Origin: Cyclobacterium xiamenense
GTDB lineage: Bacteria > Bacteroidota > Bacteroidia > Cytophagales > Cyclobacteriaceae
DNA length: 64,000 nucleotides
Assembly: GCF_009467825.1 (NCBI RefSeq)
Contig: NZ_WIOK01000003.1
Span: 227,927 to 291,926, forward strand
Reading direction: 5' to 3'
The position numbers were made by a program, and so were the translations under genes. The notes beneath the pieces were generated by a model. That model saw only the letters and a program-made list of their open reading frames with translations, did no database searches and was not told the DNA's origin. Of the stretch, positions 37,514 to 47,544 are shown one piece after another. Positions within the stretch are counted from its first letter, which is position 1; every line of letters starts with the position of its first letter.

Positions 37514-38040
37514 GGCTGTCCGTATTAGATTGTAGCCTAAAACTACTAGCCATTTACCGCCTACCGGAAATTATTCGTTCAAGCTGTGGGAATCGCGGTC
37601 AAAACTGGAAAAATAGACGGTCAAAAACTTTACAAATACTTTTTTTTGTATTTTGAATTGCCTTTTTCCCCGGACATTCAGCAGCATTTCCGGCGTTCAG
37701 GACGGCTATAAAGCAGCTCTGTGACACGAATGCAGCGTTCCATTGATACTGGATGCTACGGATTGTCAGTTATTTGCGTCTTAACAAAACGTAACCTACT
37801 AAAACCGATCCCTTTTTCGAGTCTTTGTGAGGATGAGACTGGGCAGCTTTGAAAGCGATTAGTGCCACCAAAAAAATTCCCCCTCCTCCTACAAGCAATC
37901 CCCGGAGAGTAAGGCGGCGTTTCCGGAAGAAGCCTATCCGAAAAAAGGCAATCGAAGGTTTGGAAAGCAAATGCAGACAAAAAATGGGATTCATCCTGGT
38001 TACTATTCGTATGGCAATTTACCGGGGATCTTGCGGTCCC
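37514..38040. other. Interval between the type IX cargo gene and the rho terminator
   Basis: No well-supported gene lies in these roughly 530 bases. The only candidate is the short minus-strand frame at 37770-37994, listed separately. The part near 37514-37660 is AT-rich and probably carries the promoter of the cargo gene; a one-mismatch -7 element (tagtttta on the minus strand) is near 37540-37550. Confidence 0.4.
37770..37994 (-). CDS. Possible small single-pass membrane protein
   Basis: A 74-codon frame downstream of rho on the same strand. It would encode a basic segment (FFRKRRLTLRGLL), one hydrophobic helix (GGGGIFLVALIAF), and a basic tail ending LLRRK. That charge pattern is plausible for a small membrane protein, but no family is recognised, the start is uncertain, and the rho terminator separates it from rho. 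It may be a chance frame. Confidence 0.25.
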   Translation of the reverse strand: MNPIFCLHLLSKPSIAFFRIGFFRKRRLTLRGLLVGGGGIFLVALIAFKAAQSHPHKDSKKGSVLVGYVLLRRK

Positions 38041-38078
38041 AAAAAAAAAGCGGCAATCCCTCAAAAGGAAAAGCCGCT
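38041..38078 (-). terminator. Intrinsic terminator after rho
   Basis: On the minus strand agcggc and gccgct flank an 18-base loop, and the hairpin is followed directly by nine T (the a-run at 38041-38049). It lies 26 bases after the rho stop codon, so the gene for the termination factor ends at a Rho-independent signal. Confidence 0.85.
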
Positions 38079-38103
38079 GCTCCAGTGGTTTATTGGGCAG
38101 GAA

Positions 38104-39867
38104 TTACCCGTTCATACTGATCAGAAATTCCGCATTGTCTCTGGTGCCTTTCATACGCTGCAACAGAAACTCCATGGATTCTTGAGAGGTCATATCGGAC
38201 ATAATTTTTCTCAAAATCCAAACCCGTTGCATTTCTTCCTTGTCCATCAACAAGTCTTCCCTTCGTGTGCCCGAGCCTGGTACATCGATGGCTGGGTAAA
38301 TGCGTCGGTTGGACAATTTTCTATCGAGCGACAGCTCCATGTTACCGGTTCCCTTGAATTCCTCAAAGATAACCTCGTCCATTTTGGATCCAGTTTCTAC
38401 CAACGCGGTGGCGATAATGGTGAGCGACCCCCCGTTTTCTACGTTTCGGGCGGCGCCGAAAAAGCGCTTGGGTTTGTGAAGCGCGTTGGCATCCACACCG
38501 CCAGACAAGATCTTTCCTGAAGAAGGTACCACGGTATTGTGTGCACGCGCAAGTCGTGTGATGGAATCAAGCAAAATCACCACATCGTGACCGCATTCGA
38601 CCATGCGCTTTGCTTTTTCCAATACAAGTGCTGCTACTTTTACGTGCCTTTCGGCCTGTTCGTCAAAGGTAGACGAGATTACTTCTGCTTTTACCGAACG
38701 CGCCATGTCCGTGACTTCTTCGGGACGTTCGTCGATCAATAAAATCATCAGGTGAACTTCCGGGTGGTTTTCGGCGATGGCATTGGCAATTTTTTGCAAC
38801 AATACCGTTTTCCCCGTTTTTGGTTGGGCCACGATCATTCCTCGCTGTCCTTTTCCGATGGGTGCGAAAAGATCCACGATTCGGGTTGAGTAATTGTCGT
38901 GCTTGGTGGTCAGTCGCAAGCGCTCCTCTGGAAAGAGAGGGGTGAGGTATTCAAACGGGATTCGATCCCTGATTTCATCGGAGGTTTTGCCGTTAACGGT
39001 CCCTACTTTAAGTAAGGCAAAATACTTTTCGCCTTCTTTGGGAGGGCGTATTTGCCCCTGAATGTTATCTCCCGTTTTTAGTCCAAAAAGTTTGATTTGA
39101 GAGGGAGAAACGTAAATGTCATCCGGTGAGGCCAGGTAATTGTAATCAAGTGAACGTAAAAATCCATAGCCGTCAGACATGATCTCCAACACACCTGAAT
39201 TTTCAATGATCCCGTCAAAATCCTTGATGGTAACCGAAGTCTTTCTTTTGGGGATAAAGGTAGAGTCCGGTTGTGGTGGCTCCTCCACTTCTTTGGGGCT
39301 TCTCTTCTTTGAAAAATCTTGCTCGGTTGCAGGGGTTGGATTTAGATCGTTTCCCGACTTCAATTCCTCTACGTCCACTACAGCCCTGCGTCTGGGGCGA
39401 AAACTGCGGCCTTTGGAGTCGTCTCCTTTTGCGGCACTTTTGCTCACGTTCTCTTCCGGCTTTTTATTTTCCGCTTTGTCTACGGGTTTTTTATCGGGAA
39501 CGTCGGCTTTGGGCTTGAAGGAATCCTCCGTCTTCGGTTTTTTAGGCTTGTCCTCTCTGGCGACACTTTCGTTTGCGCTTTTATCCTCCTTGGGAATCTC
39601 GGTTACATTCTGTCGTCTGAATTTGGGCTTTTCCTCGGCGTTGGATTTGGATTCCTCTGCGGTCTTTTCTTCCACAACAACTTCTGTCTCTACCTTGGAA
39701 GGCTTTTTCTTTGGAAGTGATTTCTCCGGAGTAATCGCCTGCTGGTCCAAAATGGCATACACCAAATCCTCTTTCTTTAATGACTTGAAATTCTTAACCC
39801 CCAACTCCTCTGCTATTTCTTTTAATTCAGACAATAGCCTGATTCTTAATTCTTCTATGTTATACAT
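38104..39867 (-). CDS. rho: Transcription termination factor Rho, with long charged insertion
   Basis: Rho is the hexameric RNA-dependent ATPase that ends transcription at Rho-dependent sites. The 587-residue protein has the N-terminal helical domain at about 1-44, then about 175 residues of low-complexity Lys/Glu/Pro/Ser sequence (45-220), then the RNA-binding cold-shock-like domain ([25 protein letters not shown]), and the ATPase core with Walker A QPKTGKT at 348-355, [12 protein letters not shown], Walker [15 protein letters not shown], and the R-loop region GTGNMEL. E. coli Rho (about 420 residues) lacks the insertion; Bacteroidota Rho usually has one, probably disordered and RNA-interacting. 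A hairpin terminator follows. Confidence 0.97.
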   Translation of the reverse strand: MYNIEELRIRLLSELKEIAEELGVKNFKSLKKEDLVYAILDQQAITPEKSLPKKKPSKVETEVVVEEKTAEESKSNAEEKPKFRRQNVTEIPKEDKSANESVAREDKPKKPKTEDSFKPKADVPDKKPVDKAENKKPEENVSKSAAKGDDSKGRSFRPRRRAVVDVEELKSGNDLNPTPATEQDFSKKRSPKEVEEPPQPDSTFIPKRKTSVTIKDFDGIIENSGVLEIMSDGYGFLRSLDYNYLASPDDIYVSPSQIKLFGLKTGDNIQGQIRPPKEGEKYFALLKVGTVNGKTSDEIRDRIPFEYLTPLFPEERLRLTTKHDNYSTRIVDLFAPIGKGQRGMIVAQPKTGKTVLLQKIANAIAENHPEVHLMILLIDERPEEVTDMARSVKAEVISSTFDEQAERHVKVAALVLEKAKRMVECGHDVVILLDSITRLARAHNTVVPSSGKILSGGVDANALHKPKRFFGAARNVENGGSLTIIATALVETGSKMDEVIFEEFKGTGNMELSLDRKLSNRRIYPAIDVPGSGTRREDLLMDKEEMQRVWILRKIMSDMTSQESMEFLLQRMKGTRDNAEFLISMNG

Positions 39868-40084
39868 AAAAAACGTGTGAATGTAATTCTAGACTGTGTA
39901 AATGATGAAATGGTATGTATCTTGATTGGTATAAAAAGGTATACAGACAATACTCAAACCCCCAGGATGGCGATCTTCTGCTTTTCTTGACGGTACAATA
40001 TTACATCAATCGGTGCTAATACGCAAATTTTTGCTTAATTGTTATTTCACTCGGAAGAATTCCCCTCACATATATTCCGTCGGC

Positions 40085-40092
40085 TAATTTTG
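40085..40092 (+). promoter_or_regulatory. Bacteroidota -7 element for the AI-2E family permease gene
   Basis: TAATTTTG is an exact TAnnTTTG match, 51 bases before the ATG at 40144, in the divergent region shared with rho. No exact match was found for rho on the other strand. Confidence 0.5.
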
Positions 40093-40143
40093 GTTTCCTG
40101 TATGACATCGTATTAATTTTAGGTTGTGAAATAATTTCTCCCC

Positions 40144-41238
40144 ATGACGCCTCGTAACCATCATCCCGTACAACTGACCGCCTATTCCTTACTCTCCGTC
40201 GCCTTGCTACTTTGGTTGATGCACGTGGGGTCGTTTATATTGGTACCCCTGATTTGGGGGATATTTTTCGCCTTTGCCTTGCACCCCATGAGTAACTGGC
40301 TGGAAAACAACCGCTTTCCCCGGTCCCTGGCAATTGGACTGACCCTCGTCATTATCAGCATTTTTGGGGCTACCGTCATTTATGTATTGCTCAACCAAAT
40401 GATATTACTTATCGCGGACATACCGGAAATCGGTAGCATTCTTCAGGAAAAAATAAACGCATACCTGATTGAAATAGAAAACCGCCTTGGGATTACCGGC
40501 ATAGAAGGACTGGAACGCTGGGAATCCCTCAACTGGGTACCTCTGGAAAACCTAAATGAGACGGTTTTCAATACCGGAAAATCCCTAACGTTAATTGGAA
40601 TTATTCCGCTGTATATTTTCCTATTGCTCTATTACAAGGATTTCTTTGTCGCTTTTCTACTAAAAGCATCATCAAAAAGTAACGAAGCCATTTTGGCCTG
40701 GGTGACGGATTCTGGAAAAGTCATTCATGCCTATTTGGTAGGCATGCTGAAAGTAACCTTCTTGGTGGCTGTCATGGCTGGCATCTACTTCTACCTAATT
40801 GGCATCAAGTACTTTTTTCTTTTTGCCTTGTTTATTGCCGTCATGAACCTTATTCCCTATATTGGTGTGATCATAAGTTCCATCCTCGTTGTTTTATATG
40901 TATTCCTAACGACGGACACCTTCCTGCTTCCAATGGTCACGCTATTGGTCCTGTGGGGTATCCAATTATTAGAAAACAACCTGATCACGCCATTAGTGGT
41001 GGGGTCTAAGGTAAAAGTAAACGTTTTGGTAGTCGTGCTGGCAATTTTGATCGGCGGAGGTATCTGGGGTATTTCCGGAATGGTCTTATTCATCCCACTC
41101 GTCGGAATCGTAAAAATTGCGTTTGACCGCATACCCTCCTTGCAACCTTACGGTTACCTGCTAGGTGACGATTTTCCCGTACTGGAAAAAAACGAAAACT
41201 TCGTACGAATGCTCCGAAAAAAATGGGCCAAGAAATAA
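40144..41238 (+). CDS. AI-2E family transporter (PerM/YdiK-like permease)
   Basis: A 364-residue inner-membrane protein of the AI-2E exporter family (also called PerM or UPF0118), whose members are implicated in autoinducer-2 export or Na+/H+ exchange. About eight membrane helices are visible. There are two or three at the N-terminus (LLSVALLLWLMHVGSFILV, LAIGLTLVIISIFGATVIYV), a soluble segment, then LIGIIPLYIFLLLYY and several C-terminal helices. The family core is present: YFFLFALFIAVMNLIPYIG, QLLENNLITPLVVG and GISGMVLFIPLVGIVKIAFD. It ends only four bases from the 3' end of a convergent tRNA gene. The transported substrate cannot be told. Confidence 0.9.
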   Translation: MTPRNHHPVQLTAYSLLSVALLLWLMHVGSFILVPLIWGIFFAFALHPMSNWLENNRFPRSLAIGLTLVIISIFGATVIYVLLNQMILLIADIPEIGSILQEKINAYLIEIENRLGITGIEGLERWESLNWVPLENLNETVFNTGKSLTLIGIIPLYIFLLLYYKDFFVAFLLKASSKSNEAILAWVTDSGKVIHAYLVGMLKVTFLVAVMAGIYFYLIGIKYFFLFALFIAVMNLIPYIGVIISSILVVLYVFLTTDTFLLPMVTLLVLWGIQLLENNLITPLVVGSKVKVNVLVVVLAILIGGGIWGISGMVLFIPLVGIVKIAFDRIPSLQPYGYLLGDDFPVLEKNENFVRMLRKKWAKK

Positions 41239-41242
41239 AATG

Positions 41243-41324
41243 TGCGCACGAAAGGATTCGAACCTTCACACCCGAAGGCGCTGCCGCCTGAAGACAGTGC
41301 GTCTACCAATTTCGCCACGTGCGC
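41243..41324 (-). tRNA. tRNA-Leu (anticodon CAG)
   Basis: On the minus strand the acceptor arm GCGCACG pairs with CGTGCGC before discriminator A at 41243. The D arm is GCG...CGC, the anticodon stem CTGTC/GGCAG encloses loop TTCAGGC with anticodon CAG, the long class II variable arm is CGCC-TTCG-GGTG, and the T arm is GAAGG-TTCGAAT-CCTTT. The long variable arm and anticodon identify leucine. CCA is not encoded. Confidence 0.95.
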
Positions 41325-41602
41325 ATGTAAATTGTGACTGCAAAAATGAAAAATAAATTGTTTTTCAACAAAGAAAACCCCATTTATTCCTGTCCAAAGG
41401 GCCGAATTATTTTTCATCGGCAGTTGTCCCGAAATCAATACACTCATTACCAAGCCTGTAATCGGGTCGTATCCAGAGAGCAACCCTTCTTCTGATTGGG
41501 GTAGGCTTGTGTTTCAAGTCCAATAGCAGCTGCAAAAACTCCTTCATCACCGCCTTTCGAGAAAAGCCCGCTTATCCCAGGCGATGCTCCAAGCACCCAA
41601 AC

Positions 41603-42565
41603 CTACCGCTTAAAGGGCAGCTGGTCGAAAAAACGCTTGTCTACCTGAAAGACCGTTCCGTGCCGGCTGCCGACGGGAAAATTTATCCGGGAGGAGATAT
41701 CGATCCAATTTTCCAGGTCAGAAGACATCACCGCCCCCATTCGTTTTTCAATGTATTTATCAAAATAAACCAGGTAGTAATCTCCGACCTTGGCCACGGT
41801 GGGGCCTTCCGCCCAGTAATCTCCCGTGATGGGCTCACCGGCGGGGCCATAAGGTCCTTCGGGTTGTTCACTCCTGGCTATCCGGATGTTTTTTTTCGGA
41901 GGCTCCCGGGTTTCATCTTTGACAAAAAGCAGGTACTCTCCGTCTACTTCCCGAATGGTGCCATCAATTACATTGAACCCAGGTTCGTAAAAAAGTCGGG
42001 TTTCAGAAAAGGAGATAAAATCCTTTGTGGTTACATAGTATTGCCGGTGATTGTATGCGTTTTCTTCTTCAGATTGGGTCTCCGGAAAGCGACCGGTTAC
42101 TGTACTGGACCAATAAATAAGGTAGGTATCCTTTTCTTCGTCGTAAAATATCTCGGGTGCCCAGGTGTTTCTGGCATTTGGTTCGTGTTCCATCACCGGG
42201 ATAAACTGTTGCTCCGACCAGTTTACCAAGTCGTCCGTATAGGCATAGCCCAGTCCTTTTTCGTTCCAGCTTACGGTCCATACCATGTGGAACCTTCCAT
42301 CCCTTCCCTGCACAATGCAGGGATCGCGCATGAGTTTATCCCCACCTGCTGTAGGTGTCAGCAAGGACGCACCTTCTTCCAGCGGCTTGAATTGGTACCC
42401 GTCCAGGGAATACGCCAGATGCAACCCATCTTCACCGTTACCGGTAAAGTAGGAAAAAAGATACACCTTCTTTTTTGCCTGGTAAGCAGTAGAAGAGCAG
42501 GCAAGCAGGAAGGCAAAACTCCCGGCAATCAAAAACCTGATACATATTCGTTTTATTGAATCCAT
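41603..42565 (-). CDS. Glycoside hydrolase family 43-like lipoprotein
   Basis: A 320-residue predicted lipoprotein (MDSIKRICIRFLIAG, lipobox LLACS) with a five-bladed propeller of the GH43 type, which cleaves arabinose-, xylose- or galactose-linked glycans. The start at 42565 is set by the -7 element at 42599-42606, which lies inside the longer open frame (start 42610). Candidate catalytic regions are MRDPCIVQGRDGRFHMVWT (base Asp), NTWAPEIFYDEEKDTYLIYW (the APE motif) and FNVIDGTIREVDGEYLLFV. The specific linkage is not predictable. It is divergent from the second susC, 318 bases away, and is the only classical glycosidase-like gene near that locus. Confidence 0.85.
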   Translation of the reverse strand: MDSIKRICIRFLIAGSFAFLLACSSTAYQAKKKVYLFSYFTGNGEDGLHLAYSLDGYQFKPLEEGASLLTPTAGGDKLMRDPCIVQGRDGRFHMVWTVSWNEKGLGYAYTDDLVNWSEQQFIPVMEHEPNARNTWAPEIFYDEEKDTYLIYWSSTVTGRFPETQSEEENAYNHRQYYVTTKDFISFSETRLFYEPGFNVIDGTIREVDGEYLLFVKDETREPPKKNIRIARSEQPEGPYGPAGEPITGDYWAEGPTVAKVGDYYLVYFDKYIEKRMGAVMSSDLENWIDISSRINFPVGSRHGTVFQVDKRFFDQLPFKR

Positions 42566-42598
42566 TGCGTTTGTTCCGATTTCAAAATCTGGCAGGAA

Positions 42599-42606
42599 CA
42601 AAGATA
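42599..42606 (-). promoter_or_regulatory. Bacteroidota -7 element for the GH43-like gene
   Basis: The minus strand reads TATCTTTG, an exact TAnnTTTG match 34 bases upstream of the ATG at 42565. Its position inside the longer open frame supports the shorter start. Confidence 0.6.
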
Positions 42607-42883
42607 ACAAATAATCAAGGTTCGGTAATTTCTGGTAGAATTTTGATGATAAAAATCATGCTCCACCCATCTCACAAACCAGCCGTTTAATCCGGATATA
42701 TTTCCATCCATAAAATCGTATTGGGAAAAAACAAGCAATACCAACTTATAATAGCACCGAACAGGACAGTACATGATAGAATATTTTTTGTTTTTATTTA
42801 AATTTAGCGAAATTAGTAAAGTAAATGCTTTTAAATTAAAGTATTTATTTCTTAAATTAATTAATCAATAAACCTAAACTAGT
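42607..42883. other. Divergent intergenic region upstream of the second susC
   Basis: No gene was found. The right half (42780-42883) is very AT-rich and must hold the susC promoter. The closest -7 match is TATTTTTTG near 42783-42791, one base longer than consensus, so the promoter is not pinned down. No regulator gene is adjacent. Confidence 0.45.
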
Positions 42884-45800
42884 ATGAAAAAATTTTTCTT
42901 TGAAAAATTTAACTATGGCTTTGCCATGGTCGCCTTTTCGCTGCTTTTGCTCGGTGAACAGGCGATGGCCCAGGGACAGCGCACCGTCTCCGGGGTTGTA
43001 AAATCGCAGGAAGACCAGGAATTGATCCCGGGGGTTTCGGTGCTGGTAAAAGGCACGACCCGGGGAACCGTCTCAGACATTGACGGCGAGTTTAGCCTGG
43101 AAGTCGCCAATGGAGAAGTACTTGTTGCCAGTTTTATCGGCTACGAAACCCAGGAGATCACCATCCAATCTGGAATGGATCAGGTAGACATCATGCTCCG
43201 TTCGTCCTTTTCGGACCTATCGGAAGTAGTGGTAGTGGGCTACGGTACCCAGAAAAAATCGGATTTGACCGGAGCGGTCGGTTCGGTAAACGCCGAAGAG
43301 CTGCAAGAGCGCCCTTCTGCCTCCCTCAACCAAGCCCTTTCTGGACGGATACAGGGAGTAAATGTATCCGTTAACTCGGGACGCCCGGGCGGAAGAGCCA
43401 ATATCCGTATTAGGGGAAATACCTCGGTAAGCATCGCCAACGACCCGCTTTACGTGATTGATGGAGTCATCATTCATGCCGCCGGCCTGGCCAATGGCAG
43501 TACACCGATCGACTACATCAACCCAAATGATATCGCCTCGGTAGAGGTATTGAAAGATGCTTCTGCCACAGCTATCTATGGAGCCAGGGGAGCCAATGGC
43601 GTCATTCTGGTGACTACCAAACGCGGCAGCAGCACCGGCGGTGTGATCACCTTCGACACCGATGTGAGTGTGGGTGTACTTCCCAAAAAAATCCCGCTAC
43701 TCAATTCCGAAGAATTTTTGCGGGTAGAGGACATTGCCTACCAAAATGCCCAAAAGTACGATCCCACGGGATGGGCGAACGGCATTTACCGGGACCCACA
43801 ACTCAAGCGAACGAACCCACGACTGTTTGATGCCAATGGCAATCCCCTGCACGATACGGACTGGCAGGACGAGTCCTTCCGTCAGGCAGTTACCCAAAAT
43901 TACCAGTTGGGACTTACCGGAGGCAACGAAAAAGACTCCTATGGTATATACGTCAATCACCGGAACGAAGAAGGCCTGATGCGTGGCTCCTACCTGAAGC
44001 GGTATGCAGGCCGGTTTGTCTTTGACAGCCAAATAAAGGATTGGCTGAAAGTGGGTGGTAGCCTCAGCTACACCGATCAGAAAGAAAGCCAGGTAGATCC
44101 GCTCGGCGCGGGTGGAATTATTGCCATGCGGCAGGTCCTCGAAGCACTCCCCATCATACCGGTCAAATATGCCGACGGATCCTGGGCAGGAAACGAAGAC
44201 TATCCCGGCATGGAAGGCGGCAATAACCCACTCCACGTGGTAGAGGACCGGGTATACATCCTAAATACCCAAACCATGTTGGGCAACCTGTACGCCAACT
44301 TCAACCTCGCCGAAGGCTTGGAGTTTCGGTCGGTATTGGCCACCAACATCATCAACCAGCGCGTGGACTATTACGGCGGTCGCATGCTTAACTACATCGC
44401 CAGAAACCAACGAGGAGATGCCTATGTGATGAACGACCGGCTGAATTCCTGGCAATTTGAAAACTACCTGACCTATACCAAGGAAATCGACGAAAACCAA
44501 TCCATCAACGCCTTGCTGGGGATCTCCTGGCAGCACGTGGACCGCTTCAACAGCATGGCCCGCTCACGGGATTTTCAGGACGACTATTTCAAATTCAATA
44601 ACCTTGGCGCAGGTGCCAACGTTTTCCAGACCACGTCCGGTACTTCCGCGTATGGATTGAATTCTTATTTTGGACGATTTAATTACAACCTCAAGGAAAA
44701 ATACCTGCTTACCTTTACCGGCCGTATCGACGGCTCTTCCAAATTTGGCGAAGCCAACCGCTATGCGGTTTTCCCGTCTGCTGCATTGGCCTGGAGGGTT
44801 TCCGAGGAGGACTTCCTAAAGGATAGCCGAACCATCTCCAATTTAAAACTTAGAAGTAGCTACGGGGTTACCGGAAACTCCGAAATTCCCGCCTACCAGG
44901 CCCTGGCCGGAATGGGGAACTATACAGTAATTTTCAACAACTCCCGCTCCATTGGATTGGGTATAAACCGACTGGCAAATCCCGATCTGCGTTGGGAAAA
45001 AACCTTCCAAACCGATGTGGGACTGGAATTGGGCTTGTTTAACAACCGCCTCACTTTTGAGGTAGACCTGTATCGAAAGCTTACCGAAGACATGTTGCTC
45101 AATGCACCCGTGCCCTCCAGTAGCGGCTATACCCAAGTGACCCAAAACATTGGCAGCATGGAAAACAAAGGCGTAGAATTCGCCTTGAACTCCGTAAACG
45201 TCGTCAACAATGACTTCAAATGGGACACCCATTTCAATATTTCGGTCAACAAAAACACCGTGCTGGAACTGACCGGTGGAGCCGATATCTTTTCGGGATC
45301 CACAATCATTCGTGAAGGAGAGCCCGTAAGTTCGTTCTTTGGATTTGTCCACCAGGGCACCTGGGATACCGACGAAGCCGACCTGGCCGCCCAGTACTTC
45401 AAGCTCCCGGGAGATATCAAGTACGAAGATGTCAACGGCGATGGCGCCATCAACGATAACGACCGGGTGATCATCGGCCAGGGTATTCCCAAAGGATTTG
45501 GTACGCTGATGAACACCTTTCAATACAAGAATTTTGAATTGATGGTGGACCTTCAATTTATGTATGGCAACCAGGTTTTGTGGAGAAGCAAGCACTCCGC
45601 CGAGGACCGGCAAGGTATTGCGAATAGTTTTCGCACGGTACTGAATGCCTGGACCCCTGACAACCAAAACACGAATATTGCCGAATTGCGGCCGCTTACT
45701 GCCGGGTACAACACCTTCAACGATTCGGACCGGGCACAGGATGGTTCCTTCCTGCGTGGGAGAAACCTGTTGTTTGCGTATACCTTCGAACCGGAACTGA

Positions 45801-45985
45801 TCCAGCGCCTCAACCTTAACCGGCTACGTGCCTTTGTATCGGTTCAAAACTTCTTCCTGAACACCAAATTTCAGGGATACGACCCCGAGGTCTCTACCTC
45901 TGGTTCTCCCTTTGACCAGGGGGTAGATTTGTATGCCTACCCCAAACCACGGGTATTTATGTTGGGGGTAAACATTGCTCTGTAA
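42884..45985 (+). CDS. SusC/RagA-family TonB-linked outer membrane transporter
   Basis: The second SusC homologue, 1033 residues. It has a signal peptide at about 1-29 (ending QAMAQ), a carboxypeptidase-regulatory-like domain at about 32-105 (RTVSGVVKSQEDQELIPGVSV...GEFSLEV), the TonB box and signature SEVVVVGYGTQKKSDLTGAVG near 112-132, the plug (RIRGNTSVSIANDPLYVIDG, ASVEVLKDASATAIYGARGA) and the barrel to the C-terminus. It follows the usual SusC plan more closely than the homologue at 18830, which has an extra N-terminal spacer. susD begins 18 bases downstream. It probably imports the substrate handled by the genes up to 54677; identity unknown. Confidence 0.95.
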   Translation: MKKFFFEKFNYGFAMVAFSLLLLGEQAMAQGQRTVSGVVKSQEDQELIPGVSVLVKGTTRGTVSDIDGEFSLEVANGEVLVASFIGYETQEITIQSGMDQVDIMLRSSFSDLSEVVVVGYGTQKKSDLTGAVGSVNAEELQERPSASLNQALSGRIQGVNVSVNSGRPGGRANIRIRGNTSVSIANDPLYVIDGVIIHAAGLANGSTPIDYINPNDIASVEVLKDASATAIYGARGANGVILVTTKRGSSTGGVITFDTDVSVGVLPKKIPLLNSEEFLRVEDIAYQNAQKYDPTGWANGIYRDPQLKRTNPRLFDANGNPLHDTDWQDESFRQAVTQNYQLGLTGGNEKDSYGIYVNHRNEEGLMRGSYLKRYAGRFVFDSQIKDWLKVGGSLSYTDQKESQVDPLGAGGIIAMRQVLEALPIIPVKYADGSWAGNEDYPGMEGGNNPLHVVEDRVYILNTQTMLGNLYANFNLAEGLEFRSVLATNIINQRVDYYGGRMLNYIARNQRGDAYVMNDRLNSWQFENYLTYTKEIDENQSINALLGISWQHVDRFNSMARSRDFQDDYFKFNNLGAGANVFQTTSGTSAYGLNSYFGRFNYNLKEKYLLTFTGRIDGSSKFGEANRYAVFPSAALAWRVSEEDFLKDSRTISNLKLRSSYGVTGNSEIPAYQALAGMGNYTVIFNNSRSIGLGINRLANPDLRWEKTFQTDVGLELGLFNNRLTFEVDLYRKLTEDMLLNAPVPSSSGYTQVTQNIGSMENKGVEFALNSVNVVNNDFKWDTHFNISVNKNTVLELTGGADIFSGSTIIREGEPVSSFFGFVHQGTWDTDEADLAAQYFKLPGDIKYEDVNGDGAINDNDRVIIGQGIPKGFGTLMNTFQYKNFELMVDLQFMYGNQVLWRSKHSAEDRQGIANSFRTVLNAWTPDNQNTNIAELRPLTAGYNTFNDSDRAQDGSFLRGRNLLFAYTFEPELIQRLNLNRLRAFVSVQNFFLNTKFQGYDPEVSTSGSPFDQGVDLYAYPKPRVFMLGVNIAL

Positions 45986-46003
45986 ACAAAAACGCTTGAA
46001 AAA

Positions 46004-47518
46004 ATGAACATTATGAAAAAATACATCATACAATTCAGCCGGTTTTGCCTCATCGGATTAGTGATGAGCACGGTTTGGGGTTGCAACGAATTTCTGGAAG
46101 AAACCGATAAGTCGAATTTCACCCTGGAAAATTACTTCACCCGGCCAGAGCACGCCACCAGCGTGGTGAATTCCATCTACGAGAGTCTTTACCCGGTCAT
46201 GCAAAGTGGATTTGGCGGGGGACCCTGGATGATGCTGGAGTTTGCTACAGGTCTTGCCAATACGGAATTGGGCCAGGCACAAAACAGTCTCTTTGTCCGA
46301 AACCTGATCAACAATTCGGACAATGGGTACGGTCAAACCTACTGGACCAGTTCGTACCGGGGTATCGCCAATGCCAACCTGGCCATTGAAAAAATCCCGG
46401 AAATAGAAATGGACAACGCCCAGCAAAACCGACTGCTCGGAGAAGCACGGTTTTTACGGGCCTACTACTATTTCAACCTGATCCGGATCTTTGGAAACAT
46501 TCCGCTGATTACCACCTCCATCGACCTGACCAGCCCGGAATTGTACCCCGACCCGGCAAGTACCGAGGCGGTGTATAATCAGATCGTGGCCGACCTGGAG
46601 GTAGCGGAAGACTCCGGTTTGCCCTGGCGGGATGCCAGTGGGAGGGTGTCTATGGGTGCTGTCAAATCGCTCTTCTCTAGCGTATACCTGACCATGGCCG
46701 GCTACCCCCTTCAGGCGGGAGACCAGTACTACCAACTTGCCGCGGAAAAAGCCGATGATGTCATCCAGTCCGGCGTATTTGAACTATTCGATGAATACAG
46801 CAGCCTGCATTCCGTGGAAGACAAAAACCAGGGAGAACACATATTCATGAAGCAATACGCGGCTTTTACCGTACCTTCCTCCTGGCAAGTTTCCATCATT
46901 CCTTACAACCGGGGAATCTCGGCCTACAGCGCCGAAACCGGCGGCATATTCGCCAACCAGGAATTCGTAGAATCCTTTGAATCCGGAGACAAACGGGCAG
47001 AAGAAAAGGAATTCTTCTACACCGAATACAGTCTGGAGTCGGATAGAACCACGGTCATGGAATTGGGGGATTACTACATTTGGAAGCATTTCGACGAAGA
47101 AGCCCAGTTATCGACCACCAGCAGTGGTATGAACTGGCCCGTATACCGCTACGCCGAAATTCTTCTGATCTATGCAGAGGCCATCAATGAAGCAAATGGT
47201 CCTACCACGGCAGCCTACGAGGCGATTAACAGTATTCGCCGTAGAGCGAATCTTCCCGAGCTGGAAAACCTCAGCAAGGAAGAATTCCGGGAGGCTGTCT
47301 GGAGAGAAAAGTGGGTAGAATTGTGTTTCGAAAACAAAACCTGGTACGACATGGTACGCCTACGAAAGGCATTCAATGTAAACACCAGGGAGTTTGAAGA
47401 CTACGTAGGCCATGAGTTTTCGTACGGACCTACGCTCCGGGAGCGGGAATTGCTCTTTCCCATTCCCACAGCAGAGATCCGCAACAACGATAAGCTGACA
47501 CAGAATGCTGGGTATTAA
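46004..47518 (+). CDS. SusD/RagB-family nutrient-binding outer membrane lipoprotein
   Basis: A 504-residue surface lipoprotein that partners the SusC at 42884. The lipobox is TVWGC, followed by NEFLEETDKSNFTLENYF. ATG codons at 46004 and 46013 are both possible and differ by three residues. SusD features are QQNRLLGEARFLRAYYYFNLIRIFGNIPL, RVSMGAVKSLFSSVYLTMAG, RYAEILLIYAEAINEANG, INSIRRRANLP, WREKWVELCFENKTWYDMVRLR and the terminal LFPIPTAEIRNNDKLTQN. The length is standard. A strong terminator follows, so susC-susD forms one unit and the catabolic genes downstream have their own promoter. Confidence 0.95.
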   Translation: MNIMKKYIIQFSRFCLIGLVMSTVWGCNEFLEETDKSNFTLENYFTRPEHATSVVNSIYESLYPVMQSGFGGGPWMMLEFATGLANTELGQAQNSLFVRNLINNSDNGYGQTYWTSSYRGIANANLAIEKIPEIEMDNAQQNRLLGEARFLRAYYYFNLIRIFGNIPLITTSIDLTSPELYPDPASTEAVYNQIVADLEVAEDSGLPWRDASGRVSMGAVKSLFSSVYLTMAGYPLQAGDQYYQLAAEKADDVIQSGVFELFDEYSSLHSVEDKNQGEHIFMKQYAAFTVPSSWQVSIIPYNRGISAYSAETGGIFANQEFVESFESGDKRAEEKEFFYTEYSLESDRTTVMELGDYYIWKHFDEEAQLSTTSSGMNWPVYRYAEILLIYAEAINEANGPTTAAYEAINSIRRRANLPELENLSKEEFREAVWREKWVELCFENKTWYDMVRLRKAFNVNTREFEDYVGHEFSYGPTLRERELLFPIPTAEIRNNDKLTQNAGY

Positions 47519-47544
47519 GTAACCATTCAGAAAAAAATGTATTT

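Noticed and set aside
41507..42559. A 350-codon plus-strand frame
   Set aside because: It lies opposite the GH43-like gene, which has a lipobox, promoter and APE motif. The plus-strand product has no family features.
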